In this document: positions 24,699 to 33,434 of the stretch, piece by piece
How the letters are laid out: the number at the start of each line of letters is the position of its first letter
How positions within the stretch are numbered: position 1 is the stretch's first letter
Assembly: GCA_001512835.1 (NCBI GenBank)
Contig: LFRQ01000121.1
Location: forward strand, 1-34,862
Direction: 5' to 3'
Length of the DNA: 34,862 bases
From: Clostridia bacterium DTU022
Lineage (GTDB): Bacteria > Bacillota > Dethiobacteria > DTU022
Translations under genes and position numbers: made by a program
The notes under the pieces: generated by a model
Told to the model about the DNA's origin: nothing
Seen by the model: the letters and a program-made list of their open reading frames with translations, nothing else
Database searches by the model: none

Positions 24699-24960
24699 TT
24701 AGCTAAGTAATATTATCATTACAGGATGACAGGATTTTGGGGAAACAAGATTACAAAGCTTTGCTTTAAAAAAGCAGGACGAAAGGGAGTATTGTTTTTG
24801 TAAATCAAAATTTTCAGAAAAGGAGGGGTTTTGCTACTAATAAAAAGACTTGCATGAGGGGGGTGGTTAACAGAGCCGGATAGAAGAAACAAATTAAATT
24901 GTTGGCTTCTGACGTTATCCCTTGAGTGGGGGCAAAAAAACAAGAAAGGAAAAGGATGAG

Positions 24961-26205
24961 ATGAAGAGAGTACCGTTTTTGCTTGTAATGCTGGTCATAG
25001 CATTATCATTGGCAGCTTTCTTGTTAGTCGGATGCAGCCAGGACGATCAGCAAGCCACGGGCGAATTCAAGCACGGGAAAACCGTATGGCTGTTAATGCC
25101 CTATACCGGCGAACACTGGTGGACTACGCTGGTGGAATACTTAAAGCAGCCTATTGAAGCCGACGGCTGGAAATTCGAATTCGCTACGGCTGAAGGATCT
25201 GACACCACCCAGTATGAGCAGATTATCACCTACGCGCAGCAGGCCGATATCCTCTTTATCTGCCCGGTAAGCCGCGAAGGGGTCAATGAGGCCATCCGCA
25301 TTGCCGAGGAAGAGTACCATTGCCCGGTAGTTGTCTACAAAGACGCCATTACCGGCAAGGCCAGCCTGTGTGCCCAGTACAGCGACTACGATGCTGGCTT
25401 GGCCCTGGCCAAGGAATGCGTCCAGTGGCTGGAAGAGAAGTACGGCTCCGCGGACGGCAGAACTGTTGTCGCCCTCAACGGGGACCTCTCCTCTCATGGC
25501 TGGAAACTGAGACAGGACGGCTTCCGTTGGATCAAGGAGAACTACCCCAACGTTAACTTCATCGAAGTCACCGGCGGTTTTGAGCCCGATGGCTGGGCGG
25601 ACGCCATTGATGCCGCTCTTGGTGGCGCCGCTGCCAACGTTGACGCCATCCTCTCCGGCAGCGACGGAGCTTACCTCCTGGGAGCCCTGGAAGCCCTCCA
25701 GAAACACGGCAAGCTCTACTATGTCGGCGATCCCAACCACGTATGGGTTGGCTCCATCGACGGCAAGACCTCGACTCTGATGTGGCTCAGAAATGGGTTA
25801 ATCGACGTTGTCTACTCGCAAACTCCGGACTCCATCGCCAAGTCTCTCTGGCAAATTGCCAAAGAACACCTCTTGAAGGATCCTTCCTACCAGTCCGAAC
25901 CCTATGAACTGCACAAAGTGCCCATTCCTCTGGAAGTCAAGCAGCCTGAAGGATGCTACTGGGGCGGCACCGACAAAGTTATGGTCGTGGAAAACATTGC
26001 CGATTCCCAGACCCCGACAGGAACCACCCCGGCACCGCGGATTGACCGCAACAATGTGAACACCTGGGAGCTGTGGGGACACAGCAGTATCAAGGTGGTC
26101 GGCTCTGACCTGGATCCCATCCCCGAATTTGAAGCCAAGGGAACCAGACCGGAGTGGTGCGATCAGTTGATTGCCGAGTACGAGGAATGGCTTAAGAAGC
26201 AGTAA
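24961..26205 (+). CDS. CUT2-type ABC transporter substrate-binding lipoprotein
   Basis: A 414-aa lipoprotein with a hydrophobic signal and lipobox LVGC (lipid Cys at residue 25). It has the type I periplasmic-binding fold of RbsB/XylF relatives: TVWLLMPYTGEHWWTTLVEYL opens domain 1, ITYAQQADILFICPVS is the typical core strand, and VDAILSGSDGAYLLGALEAL the domain 2 equivalent. A long tail with TPTGTTPAPRIDRNNVNTWE and many aromatics is extra to ordinary sugar binders (about 300 aa). The ligand is unknown; the operon enzymes point to a modified sugar or cyclic amide/ester compound. The ATG at 24961 has aagg 5 bases upstream. The gene is first in the operon and is followed by a strong hairpin. 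Confidence 0.85.
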   Translation: MKRVPFLLVMLVIALSLAAFLLVGCSQDDQQATGEFKHGKTVWLLMPYTGEHWWTTLVEYLKQPIEADGWKFEFATAEGSDTTQYEQIITYAQQADILFICPVSREGVNEAIRIAEEEYHCPVVVYKDAITGKASLCAQYSDYDAGLALAKECVQWLEEKYGSADGRTVVALNGDLSSHGWKLRQDGFRWIKENYPNVNFIEVTGGFEPDGWADAIDAALGGAAANVDAILSGSDGAYLLGALEALQKHGKLYYVGDPNHVWVGSIDGKTSTLMWLRNGLIDVVYSQTPDSIAKSLWQIAKEHLLKDPSYQSEPYELHKVPIPLEVKQPEGCYWGGTDKVMVVENIADSQTPTGTTPAPRIDRNNVNTWELWGHSSIKVVGSDLDPIPEFEAKGTRPEWCDQLIAEYEEWLKKQ

Positions 26206-26245
26206 GCCGGAACAGCGAGTAGCAGTTAGTAGTTGGATGATAATT

Positions 26246-26285
26246 CTTGCCATAATGTTCCCCTTCGGGGGAGCATTATGGCAAG
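26246..26285 (+). promoter_or_regulatory. 18-base-pair hairpin with TTCG loop after the binding-protein gene
   Basis: CTTGCCATAATGTTCCCC pairs along its full length with GGGGAGCATTATGGCAAG (one G-U pair) around a TTCG tetraloop. There is no T run after it. Such hairpins between binding-protein and transporter genes protect the upstream message from 3' decay and raise the binding protein level; that role is inferred here. Confidence 0.85.
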
Positions 26286-26338
26286 ATAAACACCTTTAAG
26301 ATTAATCATTGATTGCGAACCGGATCGGGGGAATTGAA

Positions 26339-27088
26339 ATGTCTAATGAGAACCCAATGTTGGAAGTAAAAAATCTTTCCAAGAGCTTTGGGACCATTAA
26401 AGCTCTCGACAATGTTTCCTTCACCCTTCCCCGGGGCAAAGTTTTCGGCATCGTTGGCGATAACAACGCCGGCAGGACCACCCTCCTCAGCATTCTAAAC
26501 GGAGCGCTGCAGCCGGACAGCGGGGAATTTTATCTGGACGGTCAGAAGGCGGATTTTAAAAACCCTTCCGATGCCTATGACAGCGGTGTGGCCATGGTGC
26601 ACCAGTTCGTTAAACTGGTGGATATTGCCTCGATTTGGGAAAACTTTTACCTGGGCCGGGAATTGACCAGGAAATCCGGACCGATTACCCTGCTGGATCT
26701 TAAAAAAATGCGGGAGACCACCCAAAAGACCATTTCCGGCTACGGCCATAAATTTGATGTGGACCGGGAAGTAAGACAGCTTTCCGGTGGACAGAGGCAG
26801 ATTGTAGCCGTAACCCGGGCCATTGATACCAACCCGAAGCTTCTCCTGCTGGACGAGCCCTACCACGGGCTGTCTCAAAGGGTAATTAACGACATTTTTG
26901 CCATTCTCAAAGATGCCAGGGAATCCAGGGGTACCTCCATTATTATTACTACCCAGTGGTTTGAGCAGATCAAAGACTTTGTTGACGAAGTGATGGTCAT
27001 GCGCAGGGGCCGTATTGTGGGCCATTTCGATGTGGAAGCTGCCGACAGCGGGCATATCTTTAAGCTGGCCATGGGATTGGCCGGATGA
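26339..27088 (+). CDS. ABC transporter ATPase, catalytically degenerate partner
   Basis: A 249-aa single nucleotide-binding domain of the sugar (CUT2) type. Walker A is GDNNAGRTT, with Arg46 in place of the ATP-binding Lys. The Q-loop (VHQF), signature LSGGQRQ (148-154) and Walker B LLLDEP are intact. The switch His is Gln206 (ITTQW). Thus its own ATP site is impaired, but it can offer a normal signature to a partner. That partner is the next gene, which shows the reverse pattern. In RbsA the two halves are fused; here they are separate genes. The ATG at 26339 follows cgggggaattga; the TTG at 26309 is less likely. It lies just after the hairpin at 26246. Confidence 0.85.
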   Translation: MSNENPMLEVKNLSKSFGTIKALDNVSFTLPRGKVFGIVGDNNAGRTTLLSILNGALQPDSGEFYLDGQKADFKNPSDAYDSGVAMVHQFVKLVDIASIWENFYLGRELTRKSGPITLLDLKKMRETTQKTISGYGHKFDVDREVRQLSGGQRQIVAVTRAIDTNPKLLLLDEPYHGLSQRVINDIFAILKDARESRGTSIIITTQWFEQIKDFVDEVMVMRRGRIVGHFDVEAADSGHIFKLAMGLAG

Positions 27089-27183
27089 TCAAATGCTTTT
27101 TCTACAACCTTTCCAACTGGTCTTATGCATTGCATGTTCCGGTTGTTATTCGGCAGGCAGAGGGAGAGGAGTGAAAAGAGTTC

Positions 27184-27921
27184 ATGATAATGATTAGAGC
27201 AAATAATATTTCAATGAATTTTGGCATGATCAAAGCCTTAAAGAATGTCTCATTTGAACTCGAGGCAGGAAAAATTCTGGGGCTGGTGGGGGATAACGGC
27301 GCCGGGAAGTCTACTCTTTTGAAGATTCTCTGCGGTTATCTTCAACCAACCAGTGGCGAGATATACATTGAAGATAAGCGCGTTCAGTTCAAAAGTTCCG
27401 CTGACGCCATGAAGGAAGGAGTGGCCATTACTCACCAGTTCTTGGAGTTGGTGGATATGGCTACGGCCTGGGAGAATTTTTTTATGGGCCGGGAGATAAC
27501 CGGAAAAGGGGTCGGTCCTTTTAAATTATTGGATATCAACCAGATGAAAGAGTTGACGAGAAAAGCAATTGAAAAATACGGGCTGTCTATTGATTTAGAA
27601 TGCGAAGTGGGCAAACTGTCCGGAGAAGAACGGCAAATCATCGCCGTCGCCAGGGCTATCGAATCCGATCCCAAGATCCTCTTGCTGGACGAGTCTTTCA
27701 CCTTGCTGTCTCTCGAAGGGCGTGAAGAGCTCGTCAATTTCCTCAAAAAAGTGAACCAGCAGCATAATGTGACCATGATTATTGTTTCCCACGACCTGGA
27801 ACTGGTTAAGAATTTAACCCACAAGATCATGGTTTTAAGGGGGGGCGAAAAGATCTTTTATGGTGATACGGAAGAAGTAAGCGTTGATCAAATCGTAGAA
27901 TTCATGCTTCCCCAAGAATAA
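27184..27921 (+). CDS. ABC transporter ATPase, active-site partner
   Basis: A 245-aa single nucleotide-binding domain paralogous to the preceding gene. Walker A GDNGAGKST (Lys42), Q-loop (THQF), Walker B LLLDE (Glu170) and switch His203 (VSHDLE) are normal. The signature reads LSGEERQ (145-151) instead of LSGGQ. In a heterodimer, this Walker A with the partner's LSGGQ makes one complete ATP site, and the other site is doubly degenerate. This mirrors the asymmetry inside fused RbsA-type proteins. The start may be the ATG at 27184 or 27190; the ribosome-binding site is moderate (agaggag, then aaagag). It lies 95 bases after the first ATPase and 67 before the permease. Confidence 0.87.
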   Translation: MIMIRANNISMNFGMIKALKNVSFELEAGKILGLVGDNGAGKSTLLKILCGYLQPTSGEIYIEDKRVQFKSSADAMKEGVAITHQFLELVDMATAWENFFMGREITGKGVGPFKLLDINQMKELTRKAIEKYGLSIDLECEVGKLSGEERQIIAVARAIESDPKILLLDESFTLLSLEGREELVNFLKKVNQQHNVTMIIVSHDLELVKNLTHKIMVLRGGEKIFYGDTEEVSVDQIVEFMLPQE

Positions 27922-27988
27922 ATGCTATTTTGTGCCAATGAATCAACAAACACATTGCTTAGATTCTATGTTTAGGAGGTAGAAGCAA

Positions 27989-28963
27989 GTGGAGCTTGCC
28001 AACAGCAAATCAAACAGCCGGGGTAAATCCATCAGGAATTTTCTGGGGGAATATTACACCTGGATCATGTTCATTGTTCTCTATATTGTCGCGGGTATTA
28101 TTGTGCCGAATCTTTTTACTTCAACGACGATGGTGACCATTCTGGTTCAGGGAACCACGGTATGTCTTCTTGCTTTCGGAATGACTTTCGCCATGCTGGT
28201 AGGCGAAATTGACATGTCCATTGTGGCCGTGGCCGCTTTTTCGCCCATGATTTCCATCATGCTGTGGGAAGCCGGACTTCCCGTCCCCCTGGCCATGATA
28301 CTCGTTCTCTTGTTTGGTGTGGTGGTGGGGATTTTCAACGGGTTGATGGTTACCAAGATGAAAATACCCTCCCTGATCCAAACGGTGGCCGTGTGGTGGA
28401 TGTTGAGCGGTTTTGTGCTTATCGTTACCAAGGGTGCCGCCAAGACCGGCCTTCCCGACGCCTGGATGTTTATGGGGAGATTTAATGTCATTGGGCGTAT
28501 ACCTTTGCTGATTCCCTTCTTTGTGCTGGTTCTTATCCTGGCCATAATCTTTGCCCGGCGGACGGTAACGGGCCGCAGGATGTATCTGGTGGGTGGAAAC
28601 GCCGATGCCTGCGCGGCCATGGGTATTCCGGTAGATAGAATTAAAATCATCGCCTTTGTAATGTCGGGCGTTTTTGCCGCCCTGGCGGGTTATGTTCTCT
28701 CGGCCAGGATGGGCTTTGTATCGGCCCGGTTTGCTGTGGAATGGCTTATGCCTGCCATTGCCGCACCCGTTATTGCCGGTGTCAGCATGAACGGGGGAAA
28801 AGGGAACCTCATTAACGTTATCGCCGGTGCCTACCTGGTCCAGTTGATCGTGATGATTGTAAGAACCGGCGGGGTTGGCGGATACTACACCGACTTTGTG
28901 CAAGGGGTCATCGTCTTTATCGCCATCCTAATCAACACCTTTAGAGAAAGGTTGTCCCAATAA
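27989..28963 (+). CDS. CUT2-type ABC transporter permease
   Basis: A 324-aa RbsC-like permease with 8-10 membrane helices, starting after a short polar N-terminus. The family segment LVGEIDMSIVAVAAFSPM corresponds to the GGIDLSVGS motif, with Glu and Val changes. YLVGGNADACAAMGIPVDR is the usual cytoplasmic loop that contacts the ATPase, and VIAGVSMNGGKGNLINVIAG is the conserved late segment. Only one permease gene is present, so it presumably forms a homodimer facing two different ATPases. GTG is the start, with aggagg 9 bases upstream. A short stem (AACGG/CCGTT) with a T run follows the stop (28962-28986), possibly a weak terminator that reduces downstream expression. Confidence 0.87.
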   Translation: MELANSKSNSRGKSIRNFLGEYYTWIMFIVLYIVAGIIVPNLFTSTTMVTILVQGTTVCLLAFGMTFAMLVGEIDMSIVAVAAFSPMISIMLWEAGLPVPLAMILVLLFGVVVGIFNGLMVTKMKIPSLIQTVAVWWMLSGFVLIVTKGAAKTGLPDAWMFMGRFNVIGRIPLLIPFFVLVLILAIIFARRTVTGRRMYLVGGNADACAAMGIPVDRIKIIAFVMSGVFAALAGYVLSARMGFVSARFAVEWLMPAIAAPVIAGVSMNGGKGNLINVIAGAYLVQLIVMIVRTGGVGGYYTDFVQGVIVFIAILINTFRERLSQ

Positions 28964-28986
28964 CGGATAAAGCTGGCCGTTTTTTT
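28962..28986 (+). terminator. weak stem with T run after the permease
   Basis: AACGG and CCGTT form a 5-base stem over a 10-base loop, followed by a run of T. The stem is short, so partial termination is the most that can be inferred. A TTGACA at 29106 could restart transcription before the amidohydrolase, but no good -10 is seen. Confidence 0.3.
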
Positions 28987-29151
28987 GCCGCTAAGACGAA
29001 TAAAATAAACGAAGAAGAAGGGAGGGAGCTGGGGAACTAGCAGCAAGGTGGGGAGGTGGCGTTTATAAACGAAAAGGTACTAGGCGGCAAATTTATATGA
29101 CTGTCTTGACATATTGGCGGAGAAAAAATGTGCTGAAAGGAGTGCCATTCG

Positions 29152-30408
29152 GTGAGTACAATCGTCATTAAAGGCGGAACGATGATTGACGGGACGGGCA
29201 AGCCTCCCGTGGAGAATGCCGTTGTCGTAGTCGAAGACGACAAAATTGCCGCTGTTGGCAGGGCCAACGAAGTAAAGGTTCCTGAAGGGGAAAAGGTTAA
29301 AGTTATCGATGCTTCCGGCAAAACGGTAATGCCCGGATTGATCGACAGCCACGTTCACATCTACACCGACGGGGAAGCAGGGGACGAATTCACCTCCATG
29401 TTCTTAAAGAACAACCCCCTCTCCCTTACCCTGAGATGCATTCCCCGCTTAAAGAAGACCCTGGAAATGGGGATTACCTCCCTGAAAGACGGGGGCTGCG
29501 GGTGGAATTGGCTGGAGGTGGCCTTGCGGGATGCCCTTAACAGGGGCGACATCGTCGGTCCGCGGTACTTCGCGGCCGGATATCACCTGACGGTAACCGG
29601 CGGTCACGGCTACTTCCTGCCGCCCTGGCTGGCCAATATTCCCATTCATCCCGAACAGTCTACCGTCCACGTGGACGGGCCGGATCAGTGGAGAAAGATG
29701 GCCCGCATGAATATCTACAACGGCACGGATTTTATTAAGCTGGTGGCCAGCAGAGACGTCATCAGCCCCGGTATTGCCACGGCGGCCCAGGCCACCCTGG
29801 AAGAGCTGACCGCGGCTGCTGAAGAAGCGCACAAGATGGGCAAAAAGGTCATGATCCACGCCCAGGGTCCCGTAGCCATTAAAAACGCCATCAAAGCGGG
29901 AGCCGATATCATCGTGCACGGCTTCTTTATGGATGAAGAGTGCGCGGAAATGATGGTGGAAAACAATGTCATCCTGGAAGGGACCAACTGGTACGTGCGC
30001 GTGATTGCCGAGAAAGGAGCAGGCCGGGTGCCGGATTGGCAGCTGGAAAAGGCCATTCAGACCTGGGAATTCAGGAAGAAGAACTTCAAGATGCTGATGG
30101 AAAAAGGAGTCAAGATGTCCTTCGGCTCTGATGCCGGATGTCCCTTCATCCGCCAGGGCTATGACAACTTTAACGAGCTGCGCATGTTCGTGGAGTTGGG
30201 GATGACCCCGATGCAGGCCCTGGTTGCCGGCACCAAGACCGCCGCAGAAGCCATCGGCATTGAGGACAAGACAGGCACCCTGGAAAGCGGGAAGTTTGCC
30301 GACATCCTCCTTATCGACGGGGATCCGCTGAAGGATATCAGCATCCTGGGCCAGGAAGAGAAGATCAAAATGGTTATGAAAGAAGGAGAGATCGTGGTAA
30401 CCAGATAG
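29152..30408 (+). CDS. metal-dependent amidohydrolase (imidazolonepropionase/prolidase-like)
   Basis: A 418-aa amidohydrolase-superfamily protein. The N-terminal beta-sandwich strand is TIVIKGGTMIDGTGK. The metal ligands are all present: H67 and H69 in DSHVHI, K196 in FIKL, H236 in MIHA, H256 in IVHG and D327 in GSDAG. The C-terminal return strand ends GTLESGKFADILLIDGDPL. The family hydrolyses cyclic amides, dipeptides or related C-N and C-O bonds. The substrate is unknown and should be the imported compound or an intermediate. GTG is the start, with aaaggag 9 bases upstream. It lies between the transporter and the M24-like gene in the same orientation. Intact ligands suggest an active binuclear enzyme. 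Confidence 0.9.
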   Translation: MSTIVIKGGTMIDGTGKPPVENAVVVVEDDKIAAVGRANEVKVPEGEKVKVIDASGKTVMPGLIDSHVHIYTDGEAGDEFTSMFLKNNPLSLTLRCIPRLKKTLEMGITSLKDGGCGWNWLEVALRDALNRGDIVGPRYFAAGYHLTVTGGHGYFLPPWLANIPIHPEQSTVHVDGPDQWRKMARMNIYNGTDFIKLVASRDVISPGIATAAQATLEELTAAAEEAHKMGKKVMIHAQGPVAIKNAIKAGADIIVHGFFMDEECAEMMVENNVILEGTNWYVRVIAEKGAGRVPDWQLEKAIQTWEFRKKNFKMLMEKGVKMSFGSDAGCPFIRQGYDNFNELRMFVELGMTPMQALVAGTKTAAEAIGIEDKTGTLESGKFADILLIDGDPLKDISILGQEEKIKMVMKEGEIVVTR

Positions 30409-30445
30409 CTGGTGCCGCATCGCCTCCAATTTCTATCTAATGGAA

Positions 30446-30697
30446 GGTGAAGGGGAACACCGACATCTCTTCCCATCAATCGGAAGACTACAGGTACGCA
30501 GCAGGTACGTAGGAAAACGGCAGCATGACGCCATTCGGCCGGTCGAAGCAAAGATGCAGCCAGGAGGCAGCTTCCATGAAGCAGGATTGATGGGAGGGGA
30601 ACATGAGACAAAAGGACACCGCTGCATTCCAAAATAGAAGATCTGTGGATTGCCCGGACAAGCATTTGAAGCCTTTGACGGTGTTCCCCTTTTCACC
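30446..30697. other. 252-base element bounded by inverted repeats, internally structured
   Basis: The 420-base gap before the M24-like gene holds GGTGAAGGGGAACACCG (30446-30462) and its inverted match CGGTGTTCCCCTTTTCACC (30679-30697; 2 extra bases). Inside are nested pairings: CTTCC/GGAAG (30469-30486), a CTAC/GTAG stem (30488-30512) and ATGCAGC/GCTGCAT (30554-30627). It may be a small non-autonomous transposon or a structured RNA. No coding content is recognised. Confidence 0.5.
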
Positions 30698-30828
30698 CTA
30701 ACTATTAGCTCCCAGATACTTCCGCAAGTGGCTTGCCAAAAAGGATAGCCAGAGGAAAACAATTCGGGAATAAAAGCGCTTTAAGCTTTTCATTCCCCGG
30801 AATAAAGTTTTACAAGGAGAGAGGAAAT

Positions 30829-31983
30829 ATGAACGAGTGCCAGTGCAAGTATAAGGAAGATGCGTCTTTGGAAGGCCGGCGCAAAGAGATCGCTATAAAG
30901 GTTAAAAGGGTTCGGGAGATGCTGGATCGGGAAGGGCTTAATGGCCTGCTTCTTACCAAGCACTCCAACTTCAGCTGGATAACGGCGGGCGGAAAAAGCT
31001 CCGTCACCTTGTGTGTCGAGCCTGGAGTTGTCTCCATTCTCGTTACCAGGGACGGGCTTTATGCTATTACCAGCGTTATTGAAGCGCGGCGCTACCGGGA
31101 AGAGGAGCAGATGGAAGAGCTGGGCTTCAAGGTCCTGGAGCACGAATGGTACGAAAACAAGGCCCCGGATATAGTTGCCGAAATCGTCGGCGACTTGAGC
31201 AAGGTGGGAAGCGACTTGCCCTTTGGCAGCGCCAAGGTTATCAATGAAAAAATCAACCCGCTGCGCTACACTCTCACCGACAATGAAATCGGCCGCTATC
31301 TCTACCTGGGCAAGACCCTCTCGGCGGCCCTGGAGGAATATATCGCCTCCGTTAAGCCGGGCATGACCGAGTACGAGATTACCGGGGGCTTGTGCGAAGC
31401 GCTGTGGAAACACAATATTGACCAGGTCTTATTCCTGGTCTCCGCCGATGAGCGGGCTTACAAGTATCGCCACGGAATCCCCACGGGGAAGAAGCTGGAG
31501 AAGCACCTGCAAATTTCCGTGAACGGGCGCTACAAGGGCCTGATCACCACCGTCACCCGGATGGTCCACTTTGGGAAGAAAGACCCGCAACTGGCCAAGC
31601 AGTATGACGATACTTGCGAGATCGAGTGCCGCTCCATTGCCGCGGTCAAGATCGGCCAGGACGATATCAATGCCTACCATGCCAATAAGAAGGCCTACGA
31701 AGATCTCGGCTACGGCGAGATGTGGAGGCTGCACGGACAAGGCGGGCCCCAGGGATACAACAACCGCGATTACGTTATTACGCCTACCTCCCACGGAATT
31801 ACCCAGGTAAACCAGTGCTACTGCTTCAACCCGGTCATCGACGGAACGAAAACTGAGGACGCTTTCATCGTTACCGAAGAAGGCCCCCTGTTTGTAACCC
31901 GGCCCGTCAGCTTCCCGAAGATCTACAAGGAAGTTGACGGCATCAAATTCGAAAGACCGGGACTGCTGTTTATCGACAGCTAA
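30829..31983 (+). CDS. M24/creatinase-fold protein lacking most metal ligands
   Basis: A 384-aa protein with the two-domain creatinase/prolidase architecture. The N-terminal domain includes VKRVREMLDREGLNGLLLT and a family-typical NFSWITAGG. In the C-terminal pita-bread domain the five metal ligands D, D, H, E, E appear as S230, T241, H302, N334 and E343. The stretch ISVNGRYKGLITTVTRM aligns with DxGxxxxGYxSDxTRT. It is therefore unlikely to be a metallo-aminopeptidase. It may act without metal, like creatinase or the ectoine ring hydrolase EutD/DoeA. The substrate is unknown. The ATG at 30829 follows acaaggagagagg; the frame runs upstream to 30733 without family sequence. It follows the amidohydrolase and precedes the isomerase. 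Confidence 0.8.
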   Translation: MNECQCKYKEDASLEGRRKEIAIKVKRVREMLDREGLNGLLLTKHSNFSWITAGGKSSVTLCVEPGVVSILVTRDGLYAITSVIEARRYREEEQMEELGFKVLEHEWYENKAPDIVAEIVGDLSKVGSDLPFGSAKVINEKINPLRYTLTDNEIGRYLYLGKTLSAALEEYIASVKPGMTEYEITGGLCEALWKHNIDQVLFLVSADERAYKYRHGIPTGKKLEKHLQISVNGRYKGLITTVTRMVHFGKKDPQLAKQYDDTCEIECRSIAAVKIGQDDINAYHANKKAYEDLGYGEMWRLHGQGGPQGYNNRDYVITPTSHGITQVNQCYCFNPVIDGTKTEDAFIVTEEGPLFVTRPVSFPKIYKEVDGIKFERPGLLFIDS

Positions 31984-32008
31984 GCGTGGGAGAAGGAAGA
32001 GGTCGAAG

Positions 32009-32049
32009 CTTCCGGGTCGGAGCGGCTCTCCGCCGCTCCGACCCGGAAG
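32009..32049 (+). promoter_or_regulatory. 17-base-pair perfect hairpin between M24-like and isomerase genes
   Basis: CTTCCGGGTCGGAGCGG pairs perfectly with CCGCTCCGACCCGGAAG over the 7-base loop ctctccg. There is no T run, so it is not a classical terminator. It is likely to stabilise or separate parts of the message. Confidence 0.85.
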
Positions 32050-32108
32050 AGCAAGCACCAAGGACTGGAGCAATCCGGTCTGGACGGTATTTTTGGGAGG
32101 GGAAATAG

Positions 32109-33431
32109 ATGAAGGCAAGGTTAGTGCCCCTATACTTTCAAGGGAAAAGAGACGAGGAATTTGACCGGCAGGTAAACTGCATCAAGGAACTGCTCAAAGA
32201 AGAAGCCGAGATCCTGGAGCCGGTAGCGCTGGGCAACCCTCTTCCCGATGCCGATGCCGCCCTTTTCCCGGTCCTTATCGGTGAAGCTTACCGGCAGGCG
32301 GACAAGATCGCCAAGATCGATATACCCATCGTCATCATTACCTCCGAGTTTGGCACCGTCGCCATGTGGGACTGGGAAATTATCACTTACCTGAATGCCA
32401 AGGGAATTGAAACCCTGGCCCCCTATGAGCTTGAGATTACCAAAACAATCTGCCGCGCTCTCAGCGCCAAGCGCGAGCTGAAGGATACCAGGTTCCTGGT
32501 TTATCAGGACAATCCCGGGGATGGCATGCAGGCGGAAATATTCAAGCGGTTCTACTGGTGGGAGGATGAATGCACCAACGCCATTGAAGATAAATTTGGC
32601 GTAAAGATTATCAAGAAAAGCTGGAAGAAGCTTAGCGAAGACGCCAAAAAGATTTCCGATGCCGAAGCGGCCCGGGCCTGGGAGGAATGGAGCGCGAAGA
32701 CGCCCGTCGAAGGTCTCTCCCAGCAGCAAATTTTCAGTGCGGTAAAGATGTACCTGGCCGTGAAAAGGGATCTGGAGCAGGACAGCAGGATCAAGGGCGT
32801 GGGTTCCAACTGTTTGAACGAGTCATTCTATTCCGACACCACCCCTTGCTTTGCCTGGACCGCCCTGTTTGAGGAAAAAGGGATCATGTGGGCTTGCGAA
32901 GCGGATACCATCTCCCTTATAACCAAGTTTATCGTCCACCGGTCCTTAAAGGCGCCGGTCATGATGAGCAATGTCTATCCTTTCCTCTTGGGCATGGCCG
33001 CTCTGAAGCATGAGAAAATTGACAAGTTTCCGGAGGTTAAGGAACCGGACAAGCACCTCCTGGTGGTGCACTGCGGTTACATGGGCTTGATGCCCAAGTC
33101 CTTTGCCACCGATTGGACCTTGAGGCCTCCGGTTCTGGAAATCGTCGACAAGAACGCCATGGCCCTGGATGCGCGCATGGCTACGGGAGCTATTACTCTG
33201 GCCAAGCTCCATCCCTCTTTCCAAAAGATTCAGGTAATCAAGGCGGAGCTGGAAAAGTATGTCCAGTATCCCGGTTCCGATTGCCGCAACGGAGCGCTGG
33301 TGAGGGTGGCCGATGGGCACAAGATGGTCAAAAAGCTGTACTCGCACCACAATTGCCTGATCCAGGGCGACAAGGCGGTGGAGCTGGACTTTATGAGCCG
33401 GGTGTTTGCTTTGGAAATGGAGGAACTGTAG
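32109..33431 (+). CDS. L-fucose/L-arabinose isomerase-like protein
   Basis: A 440-aa protein resembling the FucI/AraA isomerase superfamily. It has an N-terminal Rossmann-like region (VPIVIITSEFGTVAMWDWE-like strands), a middle region with the acidic segments VGSNCLNESFYSDTTPCFAW and MWACEADTISLITKF, and a C-terminal barrel part with VVHCGYMGLMPKSF. The family isomerises aldoses and ketoses with a divalent metal held by Glu, Asp and His; the exact ligands cannot be set here without an alignment. The substrate is probably a sugar derived from the imported compound. The ATG at 32109 follows gggagggg at 7 bases. Hairpins lie on both sides of the gene. Confidence 0.75.
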   Translation: MKARLVPLYFQGKRDEEFDRQVNCIKELLKEEAEILEPVALGNPLPDADAALFPVLIGEAYRQADKIAKIDIPIVIITSEFGTVAMWDWEIITYLNAKGIETLAPYELEITKTICRALSAKRELKDTRFLVYQDNPGDGMQAEIFKRFYWWEDECTNAIEDKFGVKIIKKSWKKLSEDAKKISDAEAARAWEEWSAKTPVEGLSQQQIFSAVKMYLAVKRDLEQDSRIKGVGSNCLNESFYSDTTPCFAWTALFEEKGIMWACEADTISLITKFIVHRSLKAPVMMSNVYPFLLGMAALKHEKIDKFPEVKEPDKHLLVVHCGYMGLMPKSFATDWTLRPPVLEIVDKNAMALDARMATGAITLAKLHPSFQKIQVIKAELEKYVQYPGSDCRNGALVRVADGHKMVKKLYSHHNCLIQGDKAVELDFMSRVFALEMEEL

Positions 33432-33434
33432 CGC

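Noticed and set aside
24466-24702. 78-codon + strand frame before the catabolic operon
   Set aside because: It overlaps the operon promoter, has no ribosome-binding site and no recognisable sequence.
24699-24960. Known riboswitch in the operon leader
   Set aside because: No conserved core of a riboswitch class that I know could be found by eye.
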